From: JAMXLO01 sp963812475
GTDB lineage: Bacteria > Pseudomonadota > Alphaproteobacteria > Acetobacterales > Acetobacteraceae
DNA length: 64,000 bases
Assembly: GCA_963812475.1 (NCBI GenBank)
Contig: CAWEVI010000054.1
Span: 1 to 64,000 of the forward strand
Reading direction: 5' to 3'
The stretch's first letter is position 1. Each line of letters begins with the position of its first letter. The notes beneath the pieces were generated by a model, which made no database searches, was not told the origin of the DNA, and saw only the letters and a program-made list of their open reading frames with translations. Made by a program: the position numbers and the translations under genes. Positions 29,095 through 38,237 of the stretch are shown piece by piece.

Positions 29095-29936
29095 CCGGCA
29101 TCATCGCTTTTCAGGGTGTCCCGGGGGCCTACTCCGACCTTGCCTGCCGGGTCGCCTACCCGGACATGACCACGTTGCCCTGCGAATCGTTCGAGACAGC
29201 AATGGATGCGGTGCGGGACGGACGCGCCGACCTCGCGATGCTGCCGTGCGAGAACAGTCTCGCGGGCCGGGTGCCGGATATCCACCATCTGCTGCCGGAA
29301 TCCGGTCTGTTCGTCATCGGCGAACATTTTCACCGTGTCGAGCATTGCCTGCTCGGGATCAGGGGGGCGACCATCGGCGATCTGAAGCGGGCGCATTCGC
29401 ACACGGTTGCACTGGGCCAGGTGCGCCACAGCCTGCGCCGGCTGGGGCTGACGCCGGTGGTGCAGGCCGACACGGCAGGTGCGGCGCAGCTTGTCGCGCA
29501 GTGGGACCGCAAGGAGGAGGCTGCGATCGCGTCGGGGCTGGCCGCCGAGATCTACGGGCTGGACGTGCTTCAGGCCAATGTCGAGGACGCGGCTCACAAC
29601 ACGACGCGGTTCTATGTGATGGCGCGGCGTCCGGCGACGTTCGATGCGGCGCGGGCGGATCTGATGACCACGTTCGTGTTCCGTGTGCGCAACGTGCCGG
29701 CGGCGCTGTACAAGGCACTTGGCGGGTTCGCCACCAACGGCGTGAACATGACGAAGCTGGAAAGCTATATGCTCGGCGGCCACTTCGCCGCGACGCAGTT
29801 CCTGTGCGACGTGGACGGGCACCCAGATCAACCGGGGCTGCGACGGGCGCTGGAGGAACTGTCGTTCTTTTCCTCGGAGGTCCGTGTGCTGGGCGTCTAT
29901 CAGGCCGCGGCGTTCCGCCTGACGCAGGGGGCGTGA
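29091..29936 (+). CDS. pheA: Prephenate dehydratase
   Basis: A 281-residue enzyme that decarboxylates and dehydrates prephenate to phenylpyruvate for phenylalanine. The prephenate dehydratase core (A-F-Q-G-V-P-G-A-Y-S and N-T-T-R-F) is followed by a C-terminal ACT domain with the E-S-Y-M-L-G-G segment, which usually binds phenylalanine. There is no chorismate mutase domain, so this is the monofunctional form. Start ATG overlaps the kdsB stop. Confidence 0.97.
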   Translation: MTGIIAFQGVPGAYSDLACRVAYPDMTTLPCESFETAMDAVRDGRADLAMLPCENSLAGRVPDIHHLLPESGLFVIGEHFHRVEHCLLGIRGATIGDLKRAHSHTVALGQVRHSLRRLGLTPVVQADTAGAAQLVAQWDRKEEAAIASGLAAEIYGLDVLQANVEDAAHNTTRFYVMARRPATFDAARADLMTTFVFRVRNVPAALYKALGGFATNGVNMTKLESYMLGGHFAATQFLCDVDGHPDQPGLRRALEELSFFSSEVRVLGVYQAAAFRLTQGA

Positions 29937-30104
29937 GCGGCTGGGAGTAGTGCCGGCGTTCGCTCACCAAGGTTTCCGTTGTGCTAAGTCAGCCTGGGTT
30001 GGAGTCGGGGACGGCGCTGACAGCCAAGGAAATGCGGCCGGTCAATTTGGCAGCCGAGACAGTGACGACGAGCCGTTTCCGCCTCTCGCGGCGGACTGGA
30101 ACCC

Positions 30105-30527
30105 ATGGCGGCCACAACACTGACAGACGGTCCCGTTCTCAGACGTTTTCGCAAGGCGCTGGACACAATGTATGGCCATCGTCTCGATCGGGTGTGCTGT
30201 TCGGCTCGCGCGCGCGAGGCGATGCTCGTCCGGATTCCGATTACGATGTGGCCGTGTTCCTGCGCGACATGGCCGACCGGTTCGCGGAAATGGATCGGCT
30301 TGCCGACCCGGGCACCGACATTTGCGACGAGACTGGCGAGTTCGTTAACGCCATGCCCTATCGCGCGGTTCCTACCCACGCCGCTGATGCTCGGAATCCG
30401 CTCGGACGGCATCGCCATTGCCGACTACGAGATCGGCGTCGGTTCCGAAGTATCGCTCGAGCGCGCCGCAGAAGCGATCGCAGCGGGTAAGCGTTTCGTG
30501 GCGCAGATGATCGCGCTGACAGGCTGA
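30105..30527 (+). pseudogene. Remnant of an MNT nucleotidyltransferase/HEPN toxin-antitoxin pair
   Basis: Reading from ATG 30105 gives an N-terminal helix, then one missing base near 30193 leads to a nucleotidyltransferase core V-L-F-G-S-R-A-R-G-D-A-R-P-D-S-D-Y-D-V-A-V with the G-S...D-x-D catalytic motif. A second shift near 30367-30375 returns to the first frame, and the last part, A-D-Y-E-I-G-V-G-S-E-V...A-I-A-A-G-K-R-F-V, matches the end of HEPN domain proteins. So the 3' part of the MNT gene appears fused to the end of its HEPN partner, with the middle deleted. Both the frames and the size say it is non-functional. Confidence 0.65.
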
Positions 30528-30538
30528 CCGCGCCGGCC

Positions 30539-32002
30539 CTACGCCACTGCCCGCAGCGCCGCCTCCAACCGCCGCGCCGTGTCTGCGGCCAGCGCCTCGG
30601 GCGTGCCGGCGAAACCCATGACCAGCCCCGACATCCGCGGGGCGCCGGCGTAATAGGCGCCCAGCGGCGACACCGTGAGGCCGCGGCTGCGGCAGGCCTG
30701 TACGGCAGCCGCTTCGTCCACGCCGGCTGGCAGCCCTGAGACCATGTGCAGCCCGCCGGGCGCCGGGATCGGCGAAGCGGACGGTGCGTGGCGGGCGAGC
30801 GCGGCCAACAGGGCGTCGCGGCGGCGGGCATATTCGGTGCGCATGCGGCGGATATGCGGCGCAAGCAGGCCCTGGCGCATGAATTCGGCCAGGGTCGCCT
30901 GATTGATCGTGTCGATGCCGCGATCCATCAGGGTCTGCACGCGCACGAACGCCGCGACCAGCGGGGCCGGAACCACGGCAAAACCCAGGCGCAATGCCGG
31001 CGCCAGGGTCTTGCTGAAGGTGCCGCAATAGATCACGCGTCCGGCCCGATCGAGCGTGGCCAGCGGCGGCAGCGGGTGGCCGGTCCAGCGAAACTCGGAG
31101 TCGCAGTCGTCCTCCAGGACCCAGGCGTTTGCCCGCCCGGCCCAATCCAGCAAGCCAAGCCGCCGGGTAATCGGCAGGGCGCCGCCGAGCGGCGTGGCGT
31201 GCGACGGCGCCACCAATGCCAGACGCGCGGCGGATGCGCGCTGGATTCCGGCGGCGACATTGAGCCCCTCGGCGTCGCTCGGCACGGCGACCGGCACAGC
31301 ACCCGCGGCAAGCAGCGCGCCGCGTCCGGCGATGTAGCCGGGGTCCTCGACCCACGCGGCATCGCCCGGATCAAGCAGCAATTCGGCCGCGATGCGCAGC
31401 GCCTGCTGGGTTCCCGCTGTTACCACGATGTTGGCGGGATCGGCGAGTAGACCGCGCGTGGCGGCGAGATGCGCCGCGATCTGCGTGCGCAGTTCGGCCA
31501 GCCCCTGTGGCGGCGGGTAGCCGGTCAGATCGGCGGAAAGATTCTTGAAGACGCGGGCTGCGCACCGCGCCCAGGCCTGCGTCGGGAACAGATCCGGCGC
31601 AGGAATGCCGCCGGCGAGCAGCGCGCCGAGGCGAGTGTGGCTGGATGCCGCGGAGGCTGGCACGGTCGCCAGTCGTCGGCCACGTACGGACAGCGAACTG
31701 GCCGCCACGGGTGGCAGTACGGCAGGCGCGGGGGCGGCATCGGGCAGGTCGGGTGCGACATACGTGCCGCTGCCGGTACGGGCTTGCACGTAGCCTTCCG
31801 ATGCGAGGCGTTCATAGGCCAGCACTACGGTCTGCCGCGCCACACCGAGTTCCTCGGCGAGCGCGCGGGTGGGTGGCAAGCGCGCTCCCGAGGGGAGTGT
31901 GCCCGCGAGGATACCCTGCCGCAGCCGGTCGAACACCGCTTGCTGACGACTTTGGTCTGGTATGAACACCGCCGATACCCCGAAGCTTCGGTCCAATTGC
32001 AC
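30539..32002 (-). CDS. MocR/PdxR family transcriptional regulator
   Basis: A 487-residue protein with a GntR winged-helix domain (about 20-85, R-L-P-P-T-R-A-L-A-E-E-L-G-V-A-R-Q-T-V) joined to a fold-type I aminotransferase domain. The PLP-binding lysine is in Y-C-G-T-F-S-K-T-L-A-P-A-L-R-L. MocR regulators sense PLP or amines, and often control vitamin B6, GABA or ectoine genes. The start is a GTG at 32002. Convergent with the MNT/HEPN remnant; no target gene is adjacent, so its regulon cannot be named. Confidence 0.9.
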   Translation of the reverse strand: MQLDRSFGVSAVFIPDQSRQQAVFDRLRQGILAGTLPSGARLPPTRALAEELGVARQTVVLAYERLASEGYVQARTGSGTYVAPDLPDAAPAPAVLPPVAASSLSVRGRRLATVPASAASSHTRLGALLAGGIPAPDLFPTQAWARCAARVFKNLSADLTGYPPPQGLAELRTQIAAHLAATRGLLADPANIVVTAGTQQALRIAAELLLDPGDAAWVEDPGYIAGRGALLAAGAVPVAVPSDAEGLNVAAGIQRASAARLALVAPSHATPLGGALPITRRLGLLDWAGRANAWVLEDDCDSEFRWTGHPLPPLATLDRAGRVIYCGTFSKTLAPALRLGFAVVPAPLVAAFVRVQTLMDRGIDTINQATLAEFMRQGLLAPHIRRMRTEYARRRDALLAALARHAPSASPIPAPGGLHMVSGLPAGVDEAAAVQACRSRGLTVSPLGAYYAGAPRMSGLVMGFAGTPEALAADTARRLEAALRAVA

Positions 32003-32033
32003 CGTAAGGCGGAGGACGCGGGTTGTTCAATGG

Positions 32034-32125
32034 CCGGGACCCGCTGTCGCGGGGGTGACGCGACCGGGGTCGATCGGCCGCTTGAACACCAAATTTTCTG
32101 TCATCCCCGCGAACGCGAGGACCCG
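32034..32125. repeat. GC-rich intergenic inverted repeat (TCATCCCCGCGAA-type)
   Basis: An imperfect inverted pair, CCCGCTGTCGCGGGGGTGACG near 32040 and GTCATCCCCGCGAACGCGAGG near 32100, lies between the MocR gene and rpsU. The second arm matches a palindromic unit widespread in Alphaproteobacteria (from memory). The rest of the 222-base gap shows no open frame. Confidence 0.5.
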
Positions 32126-32224
32126 CGCACGGCCACCCACGTTGAGCGCGGTTGGCAGTGCGTGACCGTCGAACCTATCGGCAGTGACTGGCTATCGCAC
32201 CTGCCCGGACAAAGCAGGTGCGGA

Positions 32225-32429
32225 TCAGAAGCCCTCGCGCTCGAGCCGCTTGCGCTCCAGCTTGCGGGCGCGGCGTACCGCCTCGGCTGCCTCGCGGGCC
32301 CTGCGCTCGGACGGCTTCTCGTAGTGCCGCCGCAGCTTCATCTCGCGGAAGATCCCTTCCCTCTGCATCTTCTTCTTGAGCGCCTTCAGCGCCTGATCGA
32401 CATTGTTGTCGCGTACCAGGTACTTGCAC
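32225..32429 (-). CDS. rpsU: Ribosomal protein S21, one-base insertion just after the start
   Basis: The minus strand encodes a typical 67-residue S21: V-R-D-N-N-V-D-Q-A-L-K-A-L-K-K-K-M-Q then R-E-M-K-L-R-R-H-Y-E-K-P-S-E and a basic tail ending R-E-G-F. The expected start, GTG CAA GTA at 32429, with GGAG upstream, is one base out of frame with the body: GTACCTGG would have to be GTACTGG. Length 205 is one base over a multiple of three. No alternative start exists upstream before a stop. As S21 is near-essential, an assembly or sequencing error in the GG at 32419-32420 is the likely reading. Confidence 0.85.
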
Positions 32430-32556
32430 TTGGCCGCCTTCTCCTTCTCTGCTGAGCCGTCCCCGACTGCCGGGGACCGGCCCTATACCATGGGGCCAAG
32501 ACATTTCGCCAGCCCACCCCCGCCGGTCAAGCCCGCGGACAAGCCTTGGAGGTCGT

Positions 32557-33102
32557 ATGGCCATTCTGAAGATAGCGCGCATGGGCCATCCCGTGTTGCT
32601 GCGGATGTGTGAACCGGTTGCGGATCCCGGAGCGCCGGAGATCCGCCGGCTGGTCGCCGACATGCTCGAGACAATGCATGACGCGCCAGGCGTCGGCCTG
32701 GCCGCACCGCAGGTGCACGCGCCACTGCGACTGTTCGTGTTCCACGTCCCGGAAACGCGCGCCGGCGAGACCGCCGGCGACACGGTCATCGGCGATTCCG
32801 TGCTGATCAATCCCGAGATCGAATTGCTGACCGACGAACGTGTGCTGCGCTGGGAAGGTTGCCTCTCGATCCCCGGCCTTCGCGCTGCCGTGCCGCGCGC
32901 ACCCAGCATCCGTTATCGCGGGGTGGACTGCGACGGCAGACCGGTCCAACGCGAGGTGTCAGGCTTCCACGCAGGCGTGGTGCAGCACGAGTACGATCAC
33001 CTGGACGGCATTCTGTACCCGATGCGCATGAAGGATTTCTCGCTGTTCGGCTTCACCGAGGAACTCGCGCGCGTGGCTGCGGCGCGACAGGAGGGCCGTT
33101 GA
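32557..33102 (+). CDS. def: Peptide deformylase
   Basis: A 181-residue metalloenzyme that removes the N-formyl group from new proteins. Three motifs are intact: G-V-G-L-A-A-P-Q, E-G-C-L-S-I-P-G and Q-H-E-Y-D-H-L-D-G (metal-binding Cys, His, His). Start ATG 32557. Its stop overlaps the COQ9 start by one base (TGATG). Confidence 0.97.
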   Translation: MAILKIARMGHPVLLRMCEPVADPGAPEIRRLVADMLETMHDAPGVGLAAPQVHAPLRLFVFHVPETRAGETAGDTVIGDSVLINPEIELLTDERVLRWEGCLSIPGLRAAVPRAPSIRYRGVDCDGRPVQREVSGFHAGVVQHEYDHLDGILYPMRMKDFSLFGFTEELARVAAARQEGR

Positions 33103-33719
33103 TGGTCCATGCGCCCGAGCGCAGCCCGGAGCGCGATGCCGCCATCGCCGCCATGCTGCCGCATGTGCCGTTCGATGGCTGGACCGTCCGCGCGCTGCGC
33201 ATGGGGCTGACGGACATCGGCGTGCCGACCGACGAGGCGGAGCTTTTGTTTCCCGGCGGCGCAGCAGACATGATCGAGGCGTTCTGCGACTGGGCCGATC
33301 GCGGGATGGAAACCGAGGCAGCCACGCTCGATCTGGCGGCGAGGCGGGTGCCGGAGCGGGTGCGCGCCGTCATCGCGCTGCGGCTTACGCGCAACCGCCC
33401 GTACAAGGAGGCAATCCGTCGCGCCGTCGCACTGCTGGCGCTGCCATCGCACGCGCGTCTCGCGGCGGCATGCACGGCGCGCACAGTCGATGCGATCTGG
33501 CATGCGGCGGGCGACCGGTCGGCTGATTTCAGCTGGTACACCAAGCGCGCGATTCTGACCGCGGTTTACGGCGCAACGCTGCTGTATTGGCTGCGCGACG
33601 GCAGCGAAGACGACGCAGCCACTCTTGCCTTCCTCGATCGCCGGCTGTCCGGTGTCGGCAGGATCGGCGCGCTCCGTCGACGCGCGGAGCAGGCGTTCGC
33701 CCGCGTGCGCCCGGCGTGA
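33102..33719 (+). CDS. COQ9 family ubiquinone biosynthesis protein
   Basis: A 205-residue COQ9-like protein. The sequence has W-T-V-R-A-L-R-M-G-L, then the helix-rich body with P-E-R-V-R-A-V-I-A-L-R-L and D-F-S-W-Y-T-K-R-A-I-L-T-A-V-Y, the most conserved block of the family. COQ9 is a lipid-binding partner of the hydroxylase COQ7. Its start overlaps the def stop by one base, and an enoyl-CoA hydratase gene follows 16 bases later. No COQ7 gene is in the window. Confidence 0.9.
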   Translation: MVHAPERSPERDAAIAAMLPHVPFDGWTVRALRMGLTDIGVPTDEAELLFPGGAADMIEAFCDWADRGMETEAATLDLAARRVPERVRAVIALRLTRNRPYKEAIRRAVALLALPSHARLAAACTARTVDAIWHAAGDRSADFSWYTKRAILTAVYGATLLYWLRDGSEDDAATLAFLDRRLSGVGRIGALRRRAEQAFARVRPA

Positions 33720-33735
33720 CGCAGGGAGTCCGATC

Positions 33736-34548
33736 ATGACCGATCTCTACGCGCCCTACACCCGCCTGCACTTTGACCGGCCGCATCCGCGCGTGCTGCG
33801 CATCACCATGGGGCTCGGTCAGGAGAGGCCCAATCCGGTCGATGCCGTGATGCATCGCGAACTGGGCGAGATCTGGCGCGATGTGGATGCCGATCCGGAG
33901 GTGAATTCCGTCATCATCACCGGCGCCGGCCGCGCGTTCTCCGCCGGCGGCGACTTTGCGATGATCGAGGAGATGATGGCCGACTTCGAGATCCGCGCGC
34001 GGGTCTGGAAGGAGGCGCGCGATCTTGTTTACAACATCATCAACTGCTCCAAGCCGGTGGTGAGTGCGATGCGCGGTCCGGCGGTGGGTGCCGGCCTGGT
34101 TTGCGGCCTGCTGGCCGATGTGTCGATCGCCGCAAAGGATGCGCGCATCATCGACGGCCACACGCGGCTCGGCGTCGCCGCAGGCGATCATTCGGTGATC
34201 GTCTGGCCGCTGCTGTGCGGGCTGGCGAAGGCGAAATACTTTCTTCTCCTTTGCGATGCGGTGTCCGGCGCCGAGGCCGAACGCATTGGGCTGATCTCGC
34301 TCGCGGTGGAGGATGCGGAGCTCGATGCGAAGGCTGTGGAGATCGCGGTGCGCCTCGCCGAGGGCGCGCAGAGTGCGATCCGCTGGACCAAGTACGCGCT
34401 GAACAACTGGCTCCGAATGGCGGGACCGTCGTTCGACGCCTCGCTGGCGCTGGAGTTCATGGGGTTCAGCGGACCCGAGGCGAAGGAGGGCCTTGCCTCG
34501 CACAAGGAAAAGCGGCGTCCGTCGTTTCCGCCGGGCTCGACGCTATAA
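33736..34548 (+). CDS. Enoyl-CoA hydratase/isomerase family protein
   Basis: A 270-residue crotonase-fold protein. Residues A-F-S-A-G-G-D-F and G-A-G-L-V-C-G-L-L-A-D form the usual oxyanion-hole and CoA-binding region; the catalytic position of the second acid, normally in G-P-E-x, is replaced by a G-D-H-S region, so the exact reaction is unsure. ATG 33736. Linked to def-COQ9 by position only. Could be an isomerase or lyase rather than a hydratase. Confidence 0.87.
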   Translation: MTDLYAPYTRLHFDRPHPRVLRITMGLGQERPNPVDAVMHRELGEIWRDVDADPEVNSVIITGAGRAFSAGGDFAMIEEMMADFEIRARVWKEARDLVYNIINCSKPVVSAMRGPAVGAGLVCGLLADVSIAAKDARIIDGHTRLGVAAGDHSVIVWPLLCGLAKAKYFLLLCDAVSGAEAERIGLISLAVEDAELDAKAVEIAVRLAEGAQSAIRWTKYALNNWLRMAGPSFDASLALEFMGFSGPEAKEGLASHKEKRRPSFPPGSTL

Positions 34549-34608
34549 GGAAAAATCCATCCCAGTCACGACGGCCCAAAAAGGGCGCCAGTCAATCCTC
34601 GTATCGTC

Positions 34609-34632
34609 ATGGCCGGCCACCGAGCCGGCCAT
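34609..34632. terminator. Palindromic hairpin after the enoyl-CoA hydratase gene
   Basis: ATGGCCGGC (34609-34617) and GCCGGCCAT (34624-34632) form a perfect 9-base stem with a 6-base loop. It lies in the 182-base gap between the convergent enoyl-CoA hydratase and MOSC genes. No U-run follows on either strand, so it may be a repeat unit rather than a true terminator. Confidence 0.45.
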
Positions 34633-34730
34633 CTCTCGTGGCAACGTGCTGGTATAGATGACGGGGTCAAGCCCGGCATAACGAAGAGAGAGCAAACGTC
34701 AACGACGGTGGGTGTTAGAACGCGCCGTTC

Positions 34731-35501
34731 CTACTCCGGCAGCACCTCGATCGAATCCCCCACTGCGAACCGGCCACCCTCGATCACCTCGGCATGCACG
34801 CCAAGCTCGATGTGATTGTAGAGCTGGCGCAATTCGGCCACCGGGTCCGCGTCGCGCACCGCGGTCTCCGGGTTCACTTCCGTGGCCGGGCAACGGGTGA
34901 TCGGCTTGACCACGCGCAGCACGGCGCCGCCGATGTGGATGTCCCGGCCCACCCAGTCGCGCTCGCTCCAGGCCGGTGCGCCGCTGAACCACACATTGGC
35001 GCGGAACCGCCGACGATGGCGACGTGCGCCAACCTTGGCCTCGAAGTCGCGCAGGCTGGCCAGGTTGATCAGGCTGACCACCTTGCTCCGCTGGTCGCAG
35101 AAGCTGTGGCCTGGGATGTGGTGAAAGCGCGGGGCGCCGCGCGCCTCCTCGCCCAGATAATCCGTCAAGAAACTACCGATGCGCTCGCGCCCCGCCTCGG
35201 TCAGCGCGTTCTCGACCACCGCAGAACCGTCGGGCGCGCGGATCGCCAGCATGCCGCTGCGAGGTTCGAAGAAGGAGAACAGGGCCGCGATGCGGGCATT
35301 CTTCATCAAACACATGAAGTTCGCCTTCTGCAGCCATTTCGGCTGCTCCGGATCGAAGCCCGCGTCGCCACCCGCGTCCCCTTGGGCCAGCGCGAAGGCG
35401 CGGTCCCATGGGATACAGCCGCCCGGCTCTACCTCCGCCGCCTCCAGCGCCTCGGCCGTCAGACCCTTCACCGGGTAGCGATACAGGTATTCGATGCGCA
35501 T
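34731..35501 (-). CDS. MOSC domain protein
   Basis: A 256-residue protein with an N-terminal MOSC beta-barrel domain (Y-R-Y-P-V-K-G-L) and a C-terminal MOSC domain containing the conserved cysteine in I-T-R-C-P-A-T-E-V-N-P. Such proteins are molybdenum cofactor sulfur carriers or reductases acting on N-hydroxylated compounds (mARC-like). ATG 35501 is supported by GAGGGGG upstream. The upstream in-frame extension overlaps the clpB promoter region. Confidence 0.9.
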   Translation of the reverse strand: MRIEYLYRYPVKGLTAEALEAAEVEPGGCIPWDRAFALAQGDAGGDAGFDPEQPKWLQKANFMCLMKNARIAALFSFFEPRSGMLAIRAPDGSAVVENALTEAGRERIGSFLTDYLGEEARGAPRFHHIPGHSFCDQRSKVVSLINLASLRDFEAKVGARRHRRRFRANVWFSGAPAWSERDWVGRDIHIGGAVLRVVKPITRCPATEVNPETAVRDADPVAELRQLYNHIELGVHAEVIEGGRFAVGDSIEVLPE

Positions 35502-35513
35502 TTGGCACCCCCT

Positions 35514-35541
35514 CTTGAGTAGCAGTGTGCCTGGACCCAAC
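35514..35541 (+). promoter_or_regulatory. Candidate heat-shock (sigma-32-like) promoter before clpB
   Basis: CTTGAG at 35514-35519 and CCCAAC at 35536-35541, 16 bases apart, resemble the alphaproteobacterial RpoH -35 and -10 boxes. It lies about 85 bases before the clpB start, fitting heat-shock control of that chaperone. The match is modest. Confidence 0.35.
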
Positions 35542-35620
35542 TGGAATGCCAAAGGTTCACGCATCCGCTGCCTGATGAGGGGTGGGCGCCGACCAGTCGC
35601 CTACCTACAGGGACACCGAC

Positions 35621-38200
35621 ATGGAAATAGAAAAATTCACCGAACGGGCCCGGGGATTCCTCCAGGCCGCCCAGACCATAGCCATCCGCGAGTTCCATCA
35701 ACGGATCACGCCCGAACACCTGCTCAAGGCGCTGCTCGACGATGAGGAAGGCGCCGCTGCCGGCCTGATCAGGGCGGCCGGCGGCGATCCCAAGGCGGCG
35801 CTGACCGCGGTGCAGACCGACTTGGGGCGACTGCCCAAGGTTCAGGGTTCCGGCGCCGGCGATCCACAGTTCACCCCGGAAATCGTCCGCCTGTTGGACG
35901 CGGCCCAGCAGGCTGCAACCAAGGCCGGCGACGAGTACGTGGCCCAGGATCGCCTGCTGCTGGCGATCGCCTCGTCCGACACCCCGGCCGCCCGTGCGCT
36001 GCGCAATGCCGGCGTCACGCCGCAGGCGCTGGAGAAGGCGATCAACGACATCCGCAAGGGCCGCACGGTCACCAGCCCGAATGCCGAGTCCAACTTCGAC
36101 GCGCTGAAGAAATACGCGCGCGACATCACTGCGCTCGCACGGGACGGGAAACTCGATCCGGTGATCGGGCGCGACGAGGAAATCCGCCGCACCATCCAGG
36201 TGCTGGCGCGCCGCACCAAGAACAATCCCGTGCTGATCGGCGAGCCCGGCGTCGGCAAGACCGCCATCGTCGATGGCCTGGCGCTGCGCATCGTCAACGG
36301 CGACGTGCCGGAGGCGCTGAAGGGCAAGCAACTCCTGGCGCTCGACCTCGGCGCATTGGTCGCCGGCTCCAAGTATCGCGGCGAGTTCGAGGAACGCCTG
36401 AAGGCCGTGCTGAAGGAGATGGAATCAGCCGAGGGGCAGGTCATCCTGTTCATCGACGAATTGCACAATCTGATGGGCGCCGGGCGCGCGGAAGGCTCGA
36501 TGGATGCGGCGAACCTGATCAAGCCGGAACTCGCGCGCGGCACGCTGCACTGCATCGGCGCGACCACGCTCGACGAGTACCGCAAGCATATCGAGAAGGA
36601 CGCCGCCCTGGCACGGCGCTTCCAGCCGGTGTTCGTGGGCGAGCCGTCGGTCGAGGACACCGTCTCGATCCTGCGCGGCATCAAGGAGAAGTACGAGCTG
36701 CATCACGGCGTGCGCATCACCGACGGTGCGCTGGTCGCCGCCGCAACACTCTCCAATCGCTACATTACCGACCGCTTCCTGCCGGACAAGGCAATCGACC
36801 TGATCGACGAGGCCGCCAGCCGCCTTCGCATGCAGGTCGATTCCAAACCCGAGGCGCTGGACGAACTCGACCGGCGGGTGATCCAGCTCAAGATCGAGCG
36901 CGAGGCGCTGCGCAAGGAGAGCGATCCGGCATCGCGCGACCGGCTGGTTCGGCTGGAGAAGGAGCTGGCCGAACTCGAGGAGGAATCGAATACGCTGACC
37001 GCCGCCTGGCAGGCGGAGAAGGAACAGGTGCAGGATACCCAGAAGCTGAAGGAGCGGCTGGACCAGGCACGCAGCGAGGTGGAGATCGCGCAGCGCCGCG
37101 GCGATCTGGCTCGCGCGTCGGAGCTACTCTACGGCGTGATCCCGGAGATCGAGAAGAAGCTGGCAACCTCGTCCGACGGGAAGCTGGTGAACGAGGCGGT
37201 GACCGAGGAACAGATCGCCGGGGTCGTCTCGCGCTGGACCGGCATTCCGGTGGACAAGATGCTGGAAGGCGAACGCGACAAGCTGCTGCACATGGAAGTG
37301 CAACTGCGCAAGCGTGTCATCGGCCAGGAAGAGGCGCTGAAGGCCGTTGCCAACGCGGTGCGCCGTGCGCGTGCCGGCCTGCAGGACCCGAACCGGCCGA
37401 TCGGCAGCTTCCTGTTCCTGGGGCCCACCGGCGTCGGCAAGACCGAGACCTGCAAGGCGCTGGCCGAGTTCCTGTTCGACGACGAACGGGCAATGGTGCG
37501 CATCGACATGAGCGAGTTCATGGAGCGTCATGCGGTCGCGCGCCTGATCGGGGCGCCGCCCGGCTATGTCGGCTACGACGAGGGCGGCGTGCTGACCGAA
37601 GCGGTGCGCCGGCGGCCGTACCAGGTGATCCTGTTCGACGAGGTTGAAAAGGCGCACGAGGACGTCTTCAACGTGTTGCTGCAGGTGCTCGACGATGGCC
37701 GGCTGACCGATGGCCAGGGCCGCACGGTGGACTTTAAGAACACCATCATCGTGCTGACCTCGAACCTGGGCAGCGACATCCTGGCGGCACAGCCGGACGG
37801 CGAGTCGACCGCGATGGTACAGGGCCAGGTGATGCGCGTCGTGCGCGGGCACTTCCGCCCCGAGTTCCTGAACCGGCTGGACGAGATCATCCTGTTCCGC
37901 CGGCTGCAGCGCAGCGACATGGCATCGATCGTGTCGATCCAGCTCGAACACCTGCGCAAGCTGCTGGCCGATCGGAAGATCAACATCGAGCTCGACCGCC
38001 TCGCGCTCGATTGGCTGGCGAACGAGGGCTACGACAGTACCTACGGCGCGCGGCCTTTGAAGCGGGTGATCCAGCGCAGTCTGCAGAACCCGCTGGCTTC
38101 GCTGATCCTGGAAGGATCGGTGAAGGACGGCGATACGGTGCACGTCACCGCGAGCAGGGACGGACTGCTGATCAACGGGCAGTTGGCCGAGGCCGCTTAA
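35621..38200 (+). CDS. clpB: ATP-dependent disaggregase ClpB
   Basis: An 859-residue Hsp100 chaperone that pulls apart aggregated proteins together with DnaK. It has the N-terminal Clp domain, first AAA domain (G-E-P-G-V-G-K-T, about 206; D-E-L-H), the middle coiled coil (about 400-530), second AAA domain (G-P-T-G-V-G-K-T) and the conserved G-A-R-P-L-K-R near the end. ATG 35621 is preferred to an earlier in-frame start because it gives the normal M-E-I-E-K-F-T-E-R N-terminus. It is a single gene. Confidence 0.98.
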   Translation: MEIEKFTERARGFLQAAQTIAIREFHQRITPEHLLKALLDDEEGAAAGLIRAAGGDPKAALTAVQTDLGRLPKVQGSGAGDPQFTPEIVRLLDAAQQAATKAGDEYVAQDRLLLAIASSDTPAARALRNAGVTPQALEKAINDIRKGRTVTSPNAESNFDALKKYARDITALARDGKLDPVIGRDEEIRRTIQVLARRTKNNPVLIGEPGVGKTAIVDGLALRIVNGDVPEALKGKQLLALDLGALVAGSKYRGEFEERLKAVLKEMESAEGQVILFIDELHNLMGAGRAEGSMDAANLIKPELARGTLHCIGATTLDEYRKHIEKDAALARRFQPVFVGEPSVEDTVSILRGIKEKYELHHGVRITDGALVAAATLSNRYITDRFLPDKAIDLIDEAASRLRMQVDSKPEALDELDRRVIQLKIEREALRKESDPASRDRLVRLEKELAELEEESNTLTAAWQAEKEQVQDTQKLKERLDQARSEVEIAQRRGDLARASELLYGVIPEIEKKLATSSDGKLVNEAVTEEQIAGVVSRWTGIPVDKMLEGERDKLLHMEVQLRKRVIGQEEALKAVANAVRRARAGLQDPNRPIGSFLFLGPTGVGKTETCKALAEFLFDDERAMVRIDMSEFMERHAVARLIGAPPGYVGYDEGGVLTEAVRRRPYQVILFDEVEKAHEDVFNVLLQVLDDGRLTDGQGRTVDFKNTIIVLTSNLGSDILAAQPDGESTAMVQGQVMRVVRGHFRPEFLNRLDEIILFRRLQRSDMASIVSIQLEHLRKLLADRKINIELDRLALDWLANEGYDSTYGARPLKRVIQRSLQNPLASLILEGSVKDGDTVHVTASRDGLLINGQLAEAA

Positions 38201-38237
38201 GTGCGCGGCGTGGGGGCGGCGGAACGCCGCCCCCGCA

